NCBI RefSeq assembly: GCF_933775445.1
Contig: NC_065872.1
Coordinates: 12,524,001 to 12,588,000, forward strand
Source of the DNA: Argentina anserina
Lineage: Eukaryota; Streptophyta; Magnoliopsida; Rosales; Rosaceae
Length of the DNA: 64,000 nucleotides
Reading direction: 5' to 3'
The notes beneath the pieces are model-generated. The model was not told the DNA's origin, made no database searches, and worked only from the letters and a program-made list of their open reading frames with translations. Positions within the stretch are counted from its first letter, which is position 1. Each line of letters opens with the position of its first letter. Shown piece by piece: positions 45,350 to 57,632 of this stretch. The translations under genes were made by a program, and so were the position numbers.

Positions 45350-48300
45350 TTTTTTTTTAGAATCGAGGATATAGTCATATATTAATGTAGGAACGTAACA
45401 TAAACATGGAACATTTTCTAGGGCTTCGAAACAATGGAACCATGCGAGCCAAATAAGCAATACATATCTAACTCTATGTTACAATGTCACATCCCGGAAG
45501 GGAAAATGACGGTATTTGATTTAAAAATTTTAGATTAACAAGCGAACAAACGAATAGAGTTCGCTTGAACACCCGTTAGTTTAGAAGGCTGTAAAAAAAT
45601 ATCGCAACAGAACTAACTAAGTTCACAAGTACAACTTTAAAATGAAAGAAATTTTTCAGATGAACAATTACGTTTGGAAAGAATACCCAAACTTTACAAT
45701 ATTTTGAAACAACGGAATGTGATTTACATGTCATCGGCCCAAAATGAATTCAACTATGGCAACAAAAAAAAAAGAAATAAAGGTGATTTACAAGAGTTAT
45801 ACACCTCGGAATTTACATCTCAAATAATATAAGAAACAAGAGAGCTAATCAACAAAGAATGAAATAAACTTCTCGATTAATGAAATGTGTACTCCTAATA
45901 ACTTCATGTTTTCTAAACCCTTGCTAGCTCTTAACCTACAAAGTAGGGGTGAGCTTTGTCCTCGCTCACCCAGTAGGGGCCAACCCACCTATGTGGTTTG
46001 AAAGTAAGGTAGACTAAGTTTTATGAAAACTTGAATAGTTAGATGTGAACACGTGCTTTAAATCATTTAATAAAAATCAGGCTATATTATCATTTACGGG
46101 AAAACAATGAAAAAACATGCCTGATGGCCATTAATGATATCAAGTCAGTGGTGACCGATCCTAACGACTATTAGGCGAATAAGTCACATCTTAAGTCGAT
46201 GCCAACTACCGAGGGGTTGCCAGATTATCGGACCCCATACACTCTCACGTCTACTCACTTACGAACTATTCGTCTATCCTCGGGTTTTAGCATTTCTAAA
46301 TCAATAATGCATCTCAATCAAATAAACAATCACCGAGATATCGACAACGAATTTAAGGCCACGAAATACACAAATGGGGTTAGCTCACCCTACCTGGATT
46401 AAAGTGCAGAATCCTCGCTACTACTTCAGTTCTGAAATAATGTTGTTGTTGCTGCTCCAACTTCATACGATTTCGTTGTATTAACTCTGAATCTATTTAT
46501 AAAAGAGTCAATACTAATTTCGGAGTATCGTAAATTGACTCGATTCAGTTTTCCCAGTTTGACCAGGAAAGTCAAAAGGTGACTTTATGTTGACCATGAA
46601 TTGACCATATTGACTAAATCTCAAAAAACCCAAAAATAGTATAACTTCAAATGTCGAGCGATAAAAAACATATTTTAAAGATATTAAAGCTACTTAAAAT
46701 CGAATCGACGACTTTATTTTTTACCTACACATTTCTAATTAAAATGAATTCTCAATTCCCGAACAGGGCGAGAATCGAAAATAACTTAAGTCGTAATTAG
46801 ATGTTACATGAATCGTCGTCATTTTAAAATAAATTAGTTTTCACTAAGTTACTTTTAGTTAAAGTAAAACTGTTAAAATCATTTAGTAAAAATAAAAAGG
46901 TAATTTTGGATAAAACCGTAAAACAGTAAAGTAAAAGAGAAACTTTCTATCAAGGGCAGTTTAGTAATTTCACACTACGGTAAAACAGTACAAAGGTTAA
47001 ACTGCAACAGTAAAACCCCAAATTTTCACCTTATATGTCCGATCAATATTCCGGCTGCAAATTTTCATCTCCGATTTCAACCAGACAAACATACAATACC
47101 ACAACAACGATTAGAGACCAAAACTACAAGAATTCGAAGGAAAAGAGCTTGGTCTGCTACCTCAATTTAGTCTCCAACTCAATCAGAGTTGCTGCATTCG
47201 TATGCCCTAAATTCTAGTCGCTCCAACGTTGCTCCAACGTTCCTGCTCCACGTCTGGGCTATCCTCAAGCTCATCTTACCATTCGGAGAAAGAGAACAAA
47301 GAGGACGTTGGACTCATGGACAGTAGAGCTGAAAGGGACAGTGAAAGGAAGAAAGATTTAGGTTTCAATTTCAGATAATCAAAGGTGGAAATCGAATGGA
47401 GATGGCGACAAAAGATTTTACTTACCAATGAGGGTCTGAGAAGCTCTCAATTTTGCCAATAAGAGGGGCGACGGTGGTGGCGTAGTGACGGTAAAAACCC
47501 AGAAAATAGAAAAGGGATTAGATTTCGCTCCATGCAATTGGAAAGTAAATTGAGCAAATAATGATGGAGAAGGACTGGGTATTACCAAACGAAGGCGGAG
47601 GAACTTGCCGGAGCTAAAAAAAACTTGCCAGAGCTCCAAGTTTGCTCCACTGTGCTAACTCCGATTTGTTAAATTAGAGTTGTTTAAAGGAGTTTCTGAT
47701 ATGGATAGATAGAGAATGGAATGGGAAGCAGGATGATGTGGTTGCATGTGGTCAGAATCGCCGGACGGCGGTAGCACAAGGCCGAGAAGGTAGACGGAGA
47801 TGGATTCGGTGGAGAGAGAGGAGGTGTTTTCGAGCAAAAAGAGAGAAATGAGGGAGAGAATGACGAAAAATGGCAAAGGGCTTGGGCCATTGGGCTCGGG
47901 TCCAAGACAGAAAAGGCTTGGGCTTTTCTCAGGCTCAAACCAAACCCAAACTAAAGTAAAATAATTTTTCAGAAAAACATTTAAAAGCAAATTTAAATTT
48001 TGGAAATTCATAAAAATAAAACCAAGCGTCTGAAAATATTCCATAGACATTTACGAACTCGTAGCGACGTGTAGTTTAATATCAACGTATTAAACTATAT
48101 ATTTGACATTTAAGCTAAATGTCTATTAATTAGTCATAATGTATCGGTAATCGAGATTATAAATCTCGGGTATTACATACCAAATCATCAATGAGAACGC
48201 ACAAAGTAACCAAGAATCTAGAGCCAGAAACAATTGTGAGTCTACTCACTTATTATCCCACCAAGGCCATCCTGTTTAGAGGAGGTCAGCTGACAAGATC

Positions 48301-48840
48301 TACAAAGTCCCCCCTACGTCAAGGGAGAATCCCCACTGGGACCACATGCAAAACCTCGCCGAGATCATCCTTGCCAAACTCCTTATCGGAGCTAAACCTA
48401 GCCTCCTTCAATGCATCATCAATAACCAAAGCACCAAACGGAACCCAAAATAGGCCAGCGTCGGACACCACCCGCATGTTATCGCCGCCCACAACGTCAT
48501 GCTCAGCCTTGGGAGTCGTCGTCTCTGCAAAACCCAAAGCCCACCTCCAATCATGCCGCATAACCAACATAGCCTTCGTTGAAGAAACCTTGAAGCTGAT
48601 AGCGCTATACCAATGCCTCCGACTCGAGTCACCACCACGGTGTAAGGCCATCAAGATCCCCCAAAGTTGATCCGACTCAAACCATGGAAGAACTATTATC
48701 TTCTCCATAGCCGAAGCAAGACAAGAAAAATAAAACGGACGTAACTGCCCCGATGCCCGACGCCACCAAGAGGAGCCGTCGCTAATACCATCGCATTCCA
48801 AGATCCTCCTGCACCGCCATTAGAGAGAAGAAGTTTTAGG
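45350..48840 (-). mobile_element. LINE-like remnant (minus strand), split by a solo LTR
   Basis: The minus-strand frame 48801-48319 (160 codons) is Trp/Gly-rich and resembles non-LTR element ORF1 debris. The 3' part continues past the LTR insertion at 45484-45358 and ends in the poly(T) at 45349-45357. The two halves rejoin when the LTR is removed. Protein identification is weak. Confidence 0.4.
45480..48182 (-). mobile_element. Solo LTR, 2693 bp, same superfamily as 11411-13878
   Basis: The LTR spans 45485-48177, with ends tgtcacatcccgg (45485) and cgggtattaca (48177). Flanks are tacaa (45480-45484) and tacca (48178-48182), a 4/5 match consistent with a 5-bp TSD. No gag/pol lies inside. The orientation by analogy is minus. 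Small ORFs within it are not genes. Confidence 0.7.
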
Positions 48841-49121
48841 GTAAGGAGGAGAGGAAGGAGGCGGCTTGTGCTAGGGTTACCAGTTTGGTAGCAAAAAGAA
48901 GTTGATAATTAACTTATGTTTTCAATTCTTTTAAAAAACTATATTTCTGCTAAATTTGGCTAACTAGCTACTGCCAAAGTAAAGGTATGCATACATGCAA
49001 CTCTCGCAAGACCAAGAACTGATGACAAAAGCAAAGGCACAAACCCAGTGCTCATATGCTCATTATTTATGCACATGATATTTTTTGAATTATGTCATAC
49101 ATTTTTGATCAATCTGCCTAA

Positions 49122-49482
49122 TCAACAAGGTTTCGTGCAGAAGCATTTTGGCATCCAGAAGTCGCGGCAATGGCCGCCGTCGTAGCCTTCTTTTGCGCAA
49201 GTAAGTGCGCAGTTGCTTCCTAAAATGCAAGGTCCCTCGAACTTGCCGCTCGCAGTTTCGCATGTTTTCGGAGCCGGCCTTCCCCCTGCAACCACTGGCG
49301 GCCCCATCTCTGCCAAAATTAGCAAGCAAATATATGGTAATTAATTAAGTTGATATTTATAACCTCTGATATAATCGATTGATCAAAGTAATTTACAAGT
49401 GGGAAGCAGGAGATTAAATTTTACCTGTAGCCATAAGAACCAGGACGAGAAGGAAGGCAGCTAGACGCATTGAACGGTCCAT
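49122..49482 (-). CDS. Plant defensin (gamma-thionin family), secreted, 81 aa
   Basis: Plant defensins are small cysteine-stabilised secreted peptides, most with antifungal or signalling roles. Exons: 49425-49482 and 49122-49309 (58 + 188 nt, one GT-AG intron at the usual position near the end of the signal peptide). Residues 2-20 contain a hydrophobic Leu/Val run after M-D-R-S-M-R, i.e. a signal peptide. The mature part has eight cysteines in order, with C-A-K-E-G-Y-D-G-G-H-C in the middle and a C-F-C pair before the final C just ahead of the stop, the CS-alpha-beta arrangement. The spacer P-P-V-V-A-G-G-R-P-A-P before the first Cys suggests a short propeptide or extended N-terminus. A TATA-like element (tatataaac on minus) lies at about 49569-49577. 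The frame is intact. The exact subgroup and activity are unknown. Confidence 0.92.
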
Positions 49483-49568
49483 GTTTGATCTTTATATGTG
49501 CAGATTGTAGATGAGTAATGCGATATAACAAGCAGATTGTTACTGCAGAGGAATGTAACGTTAAGAGG

Positions 49569-49577
49569 TTTATATAT
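49569..49577 (-). promoter_or_regulatory. TATA box of the defensin gene
   Basis: The minus strand reads 'tatatataaac', about 90 bases upstream of the ATG, a normal TATA-to-start spacing for a short leader. A second TATA-like run lies near 49594-49604. Confidence 0.6.
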
Positions 49578-49935
49578 ATGGAGTCGGGATTGGAATATAT
49601 ATAGAGGGAGTAGATCGGCACCTAAATCCTGATAGCCACAGCAAAAATAGGAACTCATCAGGAAAGTTTAGCTGAGGCTATCCAGGCAACTGCCTTGTTT
49701 GGCAATGGACTTCCTATATTTTGGGGACAGGGGATGGCAAGTATTTGCTTCCATTTTCTCAGGCACAGTTTCTTTCAGGATTTTGTTGGCTTAAATTTTC
49801 CGACTTATGGTTGTCCGGTGTATCTAAATTTTCCATATAAGAATGGCAATTTCATTTTTCTCAATTTTCCATGTTGATGACCGTAGTACATTCGTACTGA
49901 AAGCACGGTCAAATGACCAAAGTACATCAAATAGT

Positions 49936-50038
49936 CAAGAGGGATTGATACAATGTCCACAAAGTCACAAAACTAAAGAAAATCAAGACCCAACGCACCT
50001 GCATTGAGATCAATGAATTAGGTAGATTACAACATCTA
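49936..50038 (+). repeat. 103-bp repeat, copy A
   Basis: About 90% identical by eye to 58310-58412 in the same orientation; begins 'gagggattgatacaatgtcc'. It lies upstream of the defensin gene. The short word agtacatca occurs just before both copies, so the shared region may be slightly longer. Confidence 0.85.
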
Positions 50039-50049
50039 TAAGAATCTAA

Positions 50050-50520
50050 ATTTTGGAACCATATTATAGATTACAATCTAAATTTTATCATTCTTTAATG
50101 TCTTTTAAAAGTAGGCAAAATTACCAAAATATATCCCAAACTTAGCAGAAATTGTCAATTTACACCCTATACTTGTGTAAAGATTATGTTTTTTTTACTA
50201 GATATATTTACAACTAATAATACGTGCCACGTGTAGTTATCGACTCAATATTATATAAGATTTCCAATATATTTTCGACTAATAGAGAATTGACATGTGT
50301 CACTGTCACATGTCATTGTTAGCAAAATAATTGAACCAGATTCCCGGTGAGATTTTCGACCAATTGGCTATAAATTGTCTGATATCACTCATTCTATACT
50401 CACACCATTGTAAAGAATCTGAGCAAATGACTCATCCTTCTATCTAAACACTTAGCAACATTTTCTTGTTCATCCGCACCAATGAATCCTTTTAGCTTCC
50501 ATAATTTTTTTCAGACAGAG
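50050..50520. other. Left flank of the PIF/Pong-like element
   Basis: No gene. The sequence near 50390-50510 looks like the leader of the transposase relic. Element ends could not be fixed. Confidence 0.35.
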
Positions 50521-50536
50521 ACAACGTCAACAAGAA

Positions 50537-51821
50537 GTGGATGACTACATGGAGCAATCATTCGTCAATCAGGAGGTCATGGCAGAAGCAGAACACGACG
50601 ATGAACCAACACAACCAAGCGGTTCACATCGCAGTAAAAAACCAAATAAGCCAAGTCATAGGCTATTTAGGGGCCGCAATCTCATGGAAGATTACTTCAT
50701 CGAACATCCAATCTTCGACACGCAAGACTTTCGCCGGAGGTACAAGATGAGCATAAACCGATTCAACATTATCATGATAGACTCTGCAACCATGACCAAT
50801 CTTGGCACCAAAGAGACGATGCCACTAGTTTGCCAGGGCCCCAACAAAAGATAATCGGGGCTCTATGAATGTTGCCGTACGGGTCAGTTTCGGATCAATG
50901 TACTGAAATTACAAGGATTGGGGAATCGACTACCCTTCATTGTATGATGGAGTTTTGTAGGCAAGTGGTTCACCTATATGGTCCAAGATACCTCTGCAGT
51001 CCAACACTGGCAGACCTCACGCGACTACTAGCTAAAGGCGAACGCCGATGCTTTCTAGGTATGATTGGAAACATCGACTGCATGCACTGGGAGTGGAAGA
51101 ACTGCCCAACCGCCTATCAAGGGGAATACTCAGGGCGAAATGGTCGCCCAACGGTCATCATAGAGGAGGTTACCTCGTATGAGATGTGGATATGACACAG
51201 TTTCTTTGGGTGTCCTAAAGCTAAAAATGACATTAACGTGTTGCACCTATCAAATGTGTTCTCATAGATCCTTGCGGAAGAGGCCAAACTGCCATCTACG
51301 AAGTCTAAACACAGAGGTACTCGACAGCTTATTATTTGGCTAACATAATATATCCAAGGTACTCTACATTTGTCAAAAAAATTCCCAATCCCCAGACGCC
51401 ACAAGATAAGCTCTTCGCAAAGAAACAGGAGGCATACCAGAATGATGTGAAGATGGCTTTTGGCATCTTGCAATATCGATGGGCAATTATACATCATAGT
51501 TGTACAATGTACCACAAATCGGTAATGACTACCATGATGTTAGCTTGTATTATATTGCATAACATGATTGTTGAGGAAGAGTACGTGGATGATGAGGAAG
51601 AAGAGGACTTGCAAAACCCATCGAGGACTTTCCGGGTTTATGATGGTCTGGTGAATGTACAATAGAATCGAATTCGTTTTGAGCTAATCAGTAGAGATGA
51701 AGCCAGTAAACAACGGTTTCATGATTGTGTTGCCGATCTTGAATCCGGTTACATCCATAGAGAGCTCCAGAGAGACTTGGTGAAACACATTTGGAGGGTG
51801 GAAAAGGGTGAAATACCCTAA
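50537..51821 (+). pseudogene. PIF/Harbinger (Pong-like) transposase, frameshifted
   Basis: Plant PIF/Harbinger transposases are DDE nucleases that excise and insert TIR elements. Segments in order: N-terminal R-G-R-N-L-M-E-D-Y-F with F-R-R-R-Y-K-M-S (from 50675); D-L-T-R-L-L-A-K-G-E-R-R-C-F-L-G-M-I-G then N-I-D-C-M-H-W-E-W-K-N-C-P (first catalytic Asp, near 51076); N-D-I-N-V-L-H (second Asp, near 51230); Y-P-R-Y-S-T-F-V-K then N-P-Q-T-P; and I-I-L-H-N-M-I-V-E-E-E-Y (acidic residues, near 51555). Frameshifts near 50850 and after 51195, plus stops, break it. The frame ends at a TAA at 51819-51821. Family order is diagnostic. Confidence 0.9.
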
Positions 51822-52119
51822 ATATGTTTTATTATGTATTTTTATTCCGTTTGTATTTAATTATTAAGTTTGTGTGTAATTTAAGTATGTGTGTTTAATT
51901 TTTTGTGTATTTCAGTTTCATCTTAATAAATAAATTACATTTTTATTTCTCAAAAATTTAAATTACATCAAATTTAAATTTAGTACAATACTATAATTAT
52001 CATGGAAATAGCACGCGACTTGGGTGATAACAATCCAAATATGTTTCATCGGTAGGTTGATCTTGACTAGCTCCTCCTTCATTAAGGATTTTTGGTTTCC
52101 TCTTGGTAAAATACATTTT
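51822..52119. other. Between the two PIF ORFs
   Basis: AT-rich convergent 3' region between the transposase (plus) and ORF1 (minus). Nothing else seen. Confidence 0.5.
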
Positions 52120-53170
52120 CTAGATTAGGGTCATAGCCTCCAAATTCATTGTCATGATCCTTGTGTTATTCTCTTGTTTCTTCAATCGTAACTCTTCTTC
52201 CGCCCTTGTTTCCTTCCGCTTTTGAATGTCTATGTACTCTGTGTAATAATTAAGCTCACTTTCATAATGCGCTAGCGTCTTGGCGTGCCATGATGCTTGG
52301 TCACTTGCAATGGTATGCAAAACCTCAACTCGTTGCTCAATAAGAGTCTTACCCTGTTTCTTTTGGCGCCTATCTTCCTTTGCTGCCTTGGTTCCCATTG
52401 GTCTAGGCGGACTCGAGAAAGCTGCTGTGTTTCTTTGAGGTGTCTCATTCACTTGGTCATCATCCAAATTGATTATTGGAGATGATTCGGTTACGGAAGG
52501 AGTAGCATTGTAACTACTTGCATATGGACAGTGAGTAGTAGGTAGCATCGCTACAAAAGATGGATGATCCTTAACTAATTCCCAACATTCAAAGTGTGCA
52601 AACTTTTCTTCTTGGCATTATAGTAACATGATTGAGCTTATCGTTTCTAATTAAAAACTTATATTATGTACATATTTAATTACATAATTTAAACAAATTG
52701 GATAAAACAAAATAATGTAACCAAATTAGATATATTAAAATAAATAATGTAAACAATGCTACATATTTAAACAAATTAGATATAAATTACATAATTTAAT
52801 TATATATATAATCAAATAAAAATCATAATATATGATAAAACAATGTAAAGTGACTTCATTTATTAATGAAGTGCCGCTAGCTACACGTTACCGTGCCACC
52901 GCCAAACATTCGTCCCATTTTTGCTAAAGTAGCTTGAACTTGTTGTAGTGAGAAGCGAGTGCGATTCGGGTCCTTGGCCCATTCAGAGGTTTCTCACCTG
53001 GTGCTAGCTTCCAATTTTCCATAAAGTCGGCATGAATTGTCTCCCATAATTTGTCCATCTTTTATTTCTTATCGTCGTATTCATCAACACTATGACAGAC
53101 AGAAGAGATGCATATTTATAAATCTTCAAAAGGAAGCCAATGGATGCCCATTGTTTTAAAAAAAATGCTA
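52120..53170 (-). pseudogene. PIF/Pong ORF1: SANT/Myb-like DNA-binding protein, broken
   Basis: This is the accessory ORF1 of PIF/Pong elements. It carries a trihelix/SANT-like domain that partners the transposase. On the minus strand near 53140-52930, fragments read W-L-P-F-E-D then D-K-L-W-E-T-I-H-A-D-F, M-E-N-W-K-L-A-P-G and R-T-R-I-A-L-A-S-H-Y-N-K-F, the domain core, interrupted by stops. Further on, F-A-H-F-E-C-W-E-L-V-K-D-H-P-S-F (about 52600-52553) leads into an intact 142-codon frame (52548-52120) with K-A-A-K-E-D-R-R-Q-K-K-Q-G and a helical, charged C-terminus. It lies convergent to the transposase relic. Confidence 0.8.
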
Positions 53171-53760
53171 AATGAAATGAGAGAGGAGATGGAGGAAGAT
53201 GTGAAATTTGTTGTGCACAAATTAGTCTGAGTTGATCAACAATTGAAGTAGTATTTATAGGGAACTTTTTGGGATTTTTTAACAATTTCTTGGGTTTGTT
53301 TCCGTTATGATAAAATAGTAACCGTTGGTTATGAATCCTGACCGTTGGATAGAAATTTCTGATTCAAATGAAAGGCCTAGATCCATTTAACCGTTGGAGT
53401 TTGATGGTCATCTGATAAGCCACATGTCAGTCATTCTGTGATCCTTTTTTTTAAAACCCTTTTACTCTGCAAGCGCCTAACAGAAAAAAAATTAGATCGT
53501 GCCCGACATCACCCACATGTTATGGGCTCCGCCAGGCGGACGAGCAATCGCCGGAGCAAAGTTTGCTCGACCGATCGGGCGAGCAAACCAACTGGATTGA
53601 CTGGGTGAGCACCCTTGTCGCCGGTGCGAGCTTGAATCTGGGTTTGCTCGAGCTAACCCGGGCTGTACCACCTCCTGCTCGAGCAGCTCTCCTCCTCTTG
53701 CTCGCCGGTGCAGATGCTTTTATAGGTCCAGTTTTCAATTCAGTTAATATTTCCAATCGT
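53171..53760. other. Right flank of the PIF/Pong-like element
   Basis: Leader-like sequence of ORF1 (53200-53290), then G+C-rich DNA with repeated 'gctcg' / 'gagcaa' words (53530-53720). This style is common in plant Pong-related MITEs, but I could not define a terminal inverted repeat. Confidence 0.4.
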
Positions 53761-55450
53761 ATTTATATGTTTATTATATGTGGAAACTCCAAACATATAG
53801 TACAATATTAGCAACATTCATAATTTGAACCGGTCTTTGAACGACCCAAGTTATTCTGATTTAGAGGAAGAAAGAAAACTTGATGGAAGCATAGTTTCAT
53901 ACATCTTCTCCAAGACCCTTGACAAAAATCTCGCTACAAAGTTGTTCAAGATCCTTTGATGTAGAAATTAAAGGAATAAAAGGAATTGTGATACGTATAA
54001 GGTTGATTGCGAAGTTTTTTTCTCAATTGAATGGTCTATTGCGAAGTTAGAGAACGCCGGGTGCATTAAACATGATATAGAGGGTATATTTGGAAAGTTT
54101 TAATATGTTGGGTCTACTTAGATTTAAATTGGGTACATTTAACAACACCCTTAAAATAAAATTTAAGAGCTGAACTGATTTTTGATGTAAAGTTTAAGGG
54201 GGTAAAAACTGAAATTAATTCTAATATATATGTGTATATATGACGATATCATCGTTTTTCATAATAAAAAACAAAATCAATTGATCTATATTATAAATCC
54301 CTTATGTCCTAAGTGTTGTATAACTTCCTAAGCAAAGCAGTGTGGCATGGAGTGACTCGTCTGTGAAGAATTGATAAAAGAAAAAAGAAAAAGAAAGCAA
54401 TGACAATTAATGATCATGTACCATATAAACACCGATCAACGAAAATAGGAGACCTAAATCTGGATATTGGAATGGAAGTACGTAGACCAACAAACAATAA
54501 AATCAACAACCTAATCGATGAAATAAAAAAATGTTCACCATGTGACAAAAGAGCACCGATTTATAGGATGCGAGCGTCTCCAATCTTCGTGGAACAACCT
54601 GGGAGGGTGAAAACTAGTGTTTTCACAAGCGGTGGTTATCAATCTTTCGACAAGGCATCAATGTAAGTATGGCGGCACCGTGGATTAATAGTGATCGTGC
54701 CTGGTGGCAAGCAGTTTCTCTAATGGATTCGGCGACCCTTTGCTACAGCCTAAAGGATCTCTCTGATCGCAGTTGGATCTCTTCTGGGTGTGGTTTGATA
54801 TAGGAGGTATCGTCGATGAATCTCTATGTGGGTCAGAGAGGGTCTGATGGGATTAAGGGTGTTGGGAGGTTGCCGACAATGAAGATGAAAATGTTGATTG
54901 GGGCATCGGTGGCCCGATTTCGGGTTTCTCATAGCGGGGAGGTCGATCATGGAGTCGAATCTGATTCCGCGAGAGGCATTCACTGAACATGGTAAATGTT
55001 GCGATTGGGGCTCGAGTTCTTGGACCAATTTTTTGTGTGGGGTGGACCCTGCGTCGACAAAAGGGATGAGTGTTGGGTGTCCAGGCTCTTGGGTGCCCAA
55101 AGGGAGTGGGATTGGGCTTGGGATCATTGAGCCTAAGCTGTTAAGAAAAAAAATTATGATAATTATTGTTTTCACCTTTATGGGTGAGGCAAATAGTTTC
55201 TTTTAGAGTTTGTTTTTTAATCCGAATTTTGTACCTGTTAGATTTTTTTTATTACTTAAGGTGCTTTATGTTTTACTTGTGCCACAATTGCTTGTTTATG
55301 ACAGGTGCGGGATCATGAGGACGTCATAGGAGATGAAGTTAATTTGGTTGTATTAGGCTCTCGCTTTTTTTAGCTTTCGCTCGTTCGTTGTAATGAAATC
55401 ATTTTTTACTTTAAGAAATAGCAGATATCAAGACTTAGAAGACGCTTAAC
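53761..55450. other. Transposon-like debris, unresolved
   Basis: Open frames at 54400-54666 and 54898-55206 (plus) show no known family. The G+C-richer block 54690-55110 resembles LINE ORF1 debris in composition, followed by an A-rich run near 55145. A low-confidence assignment to non-LTR debris is the most I can say. Confidence 0.25.
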
Positions 55451-55499
55451 CCCCAATATAAGGATAAAGGGTAGTGCGAGTATAAAACATAAGTGAAAC

Positions 55500-56130
55500 C
55501 CCTCCATGTTGAGCCAAAAAAAATTCACAAAACCGAGATCCCAATATTCAGAGCCAGAGAGTATGGTGCACTACAAACTGTCAGATCAACTTTTCCTCGA
55601 TGCTCTAAAGACCAAGGACGTGAATGTTTCTGACATCGTTGTTGCGGGTATAAAATATATGAGACTTGTACGCGCATCTTGTATTCCGCCACAAAGGTCT
55701 CGAGTATCCTGCACACGAAACAAGGTTAAAGTCACAAGTCAGCGGTTCGCCGGCCTATGACACTCCGAAACTTAAGTTAGATTTCAGGACGGATCTTAAG
55801 TTCGCAAGTTAGTGACTTAGGAATGCATTACCTTTAAAAAAAAAACCTTTTGGCTGATTTTATAGGTGCATTGGGGGAAGAGCTTCTTCTTTTCTCCCGA
55901 TGTGGGAAAGCATGCCCGTACAATGTGCTTATATTTTTCTGGCGAATTACTTTGGGCGGTGGTAATGGCGGCGCCTGAGCCGGAGGTAGAGTGCCCTGAC
56001 TTGTTGAGTAAGCGCACTACCCTACTAGGTCAGCTCTGGCAGACCTAGTGCTCAGAATGAGAGGAAATCTCTATGTGAATTACCCCGCCAGGGGGAGGTG
56101 TTAACAGTCGGCGAACTGTTCTAGGACGGC
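55500..56130. other. Intergenic, unidentified
   Basis: The plus-strand frame 55506-55760 and others are not recognisable. Nothing supported. Confidence 0.3.
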
Positions 56131-56139
56131 AACAAACAA

Positions 56140-57632
56140 ACAAACATCGGCAAAAAGATCGACGATGATGACAAACAGATGGACAACGGCAAGCAGATCG
56201 ACAACAGCGGTGACGAACAGATCGACAATGGCGGGAAACATATCAACCGCGAAAAACAGATTGCGATTGATGAAGGTAATTATATATATGTTTTCGTTTG
56301 TTGTTTATTTGGATCGAAACTTGCCTAATGATTTACTGTGATATAATTTGGACAATTTTCAGATCCCATCTGCGCGCCTTTTTTTTTTTTTTACTTTTAA
56401 TTCTTGTGTTCTATGCTCGTTCGTCATCACAACTACTTTTAGCTGATTAGTTTAGGTTACACTAGAAACCCTAGAAGTTATATGCTTACAAATTGTTTCT
56501 TCACACTAAATGAAACACTACGCTCTTCGACTTTGGAAATTGGATGGAATTAAACTACTTATCACTCATCTTTTCCTCTTGCCATTTTATCTCATCAGGG
56601 AAACCGCAAACATCAAGTACAAAGTCAAGAAAACGAAAACGAAATGCTTCTGGTTGCCCTGTCATGATCCCAAACTCCGACGCTCTTCCAAAGCTAGGAA
56701 ACCTCCATTACCAGAGGGACATGGTTATGTTCCTAAAATTTCTATCGATGAGAATGGTGTCTTCCGTCCACTGTTTAGTGATCAAGTTGCTTACATGTCT
56801 TGTCGTCGTTGTGGTACTAACGGTGACCACTGGGATCCATTTTGCCAGAACCCAATCAATGATCCACCAGAAGAAGAAACTGCTCAAAACCCCTTGTCCG
56901 CTTGTCGTGGAAGAATTTATTGAGGAATTTTGATTTAACAGATTATCTTAAGAAGCAAGAACTTGAAGGTATGTAACTGATTATCTACAATTTTGTTCAC
57001 AATTTCTATCCTTGCATTGATTTTTGTTATTATTATTAATTTTAGAATTCTTAAGATGTCTAAAACCAATTTTGGAGGGATAGGAAAACCGTCTAAGTTC
57101 TTATATTGTTAGGTTGCATCAGGTCTTTATTCTCATATTTTCCTCAGCTTTTATGCACCTAGACTTGATTGTCTCTTTAAATTTGTTCTTTCAGTTTCTC
57201 AAATACTTATCCAGTTTGTTCTGTCAAATAGATTTGGTATAATGCAATAGGTCTCATTTCTTGGTTCATATTATGTAAAAAAACGGAAACATATTTTTTC
57301 GGTCTTCCTAAGAGCCTAATTAAATTTTATTTAAAGCTCATCAAGTGTTTAGATTAAACATAAATATAATGCAATAGGTCTGATTCTTGGTTGATATTAT
57401 GTAATAAGACAGAAACATATTTTTTTCAGTCTTCCTAAGAGCCTAATTAAATTTGTATAAAGCTCATCAAGTGTGTATTCGATGGTATCTTTTGCAATGT
57501 CATTGTATCTATATAGATGCTTTTGTCATCTCAGACGTAATGATTTTTTTTTTAATTAAACAGGGCCACCTGAACCAGTACGTAGGAAGTTACTGAAAGT
57601 GAAAAGTGACTGTCTCGAAGCACTCGCTTGAG
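56140..57632 (+). pseudogene. Zinc-knuckle-like gene fragment, unidentified
   Basis: Three exon-like pieces on the plus strand. 56140-56275 has a repeated K-Q-(I/M)-D-N motif, ending at a donor-like gtaatt. 56600-56981 carries C-R-R-C-G-T-N-G-D-H-W-D-P-F-C, a short CX2C...H...C cluster resembling the knuckle of eIF3G (C-x-x-C-x-K-x-G-D-H-W), flanked by basic and proline-rich stretches. 57565-57632 has P-P-E-P-V-R-R-K-L-L-K-V-K and then a stop. The frame linking pieces 2 and 3 needs a shift, so the piece looks degenerate, or my splice model is wrong. Identity as an eIF3G relative is a guess from one motif. Confidence 0.35.
57238..57476. repeat. 127-bp tandem duplication
   Basis: Two diverged copies start at 57238 and 57365 with 'tataatgcaataggtct' and end 'gctcatcaagtgt' (about 57349 and 57475). 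Identity is about 85-90% by eye. Confidence 0.85.

Noticed and set aside
47655..48050. 131-codon minus-strand frame
   Set aside because: Inside the solo LTR 45485-48177; Phe/Leu/Ser/Pro-rich low-complexity text without domains.
54750..55175. 141-codon minus-strand frame
   Set aside because: Opposite an equally open plus-strand frame; neither is recognisable.
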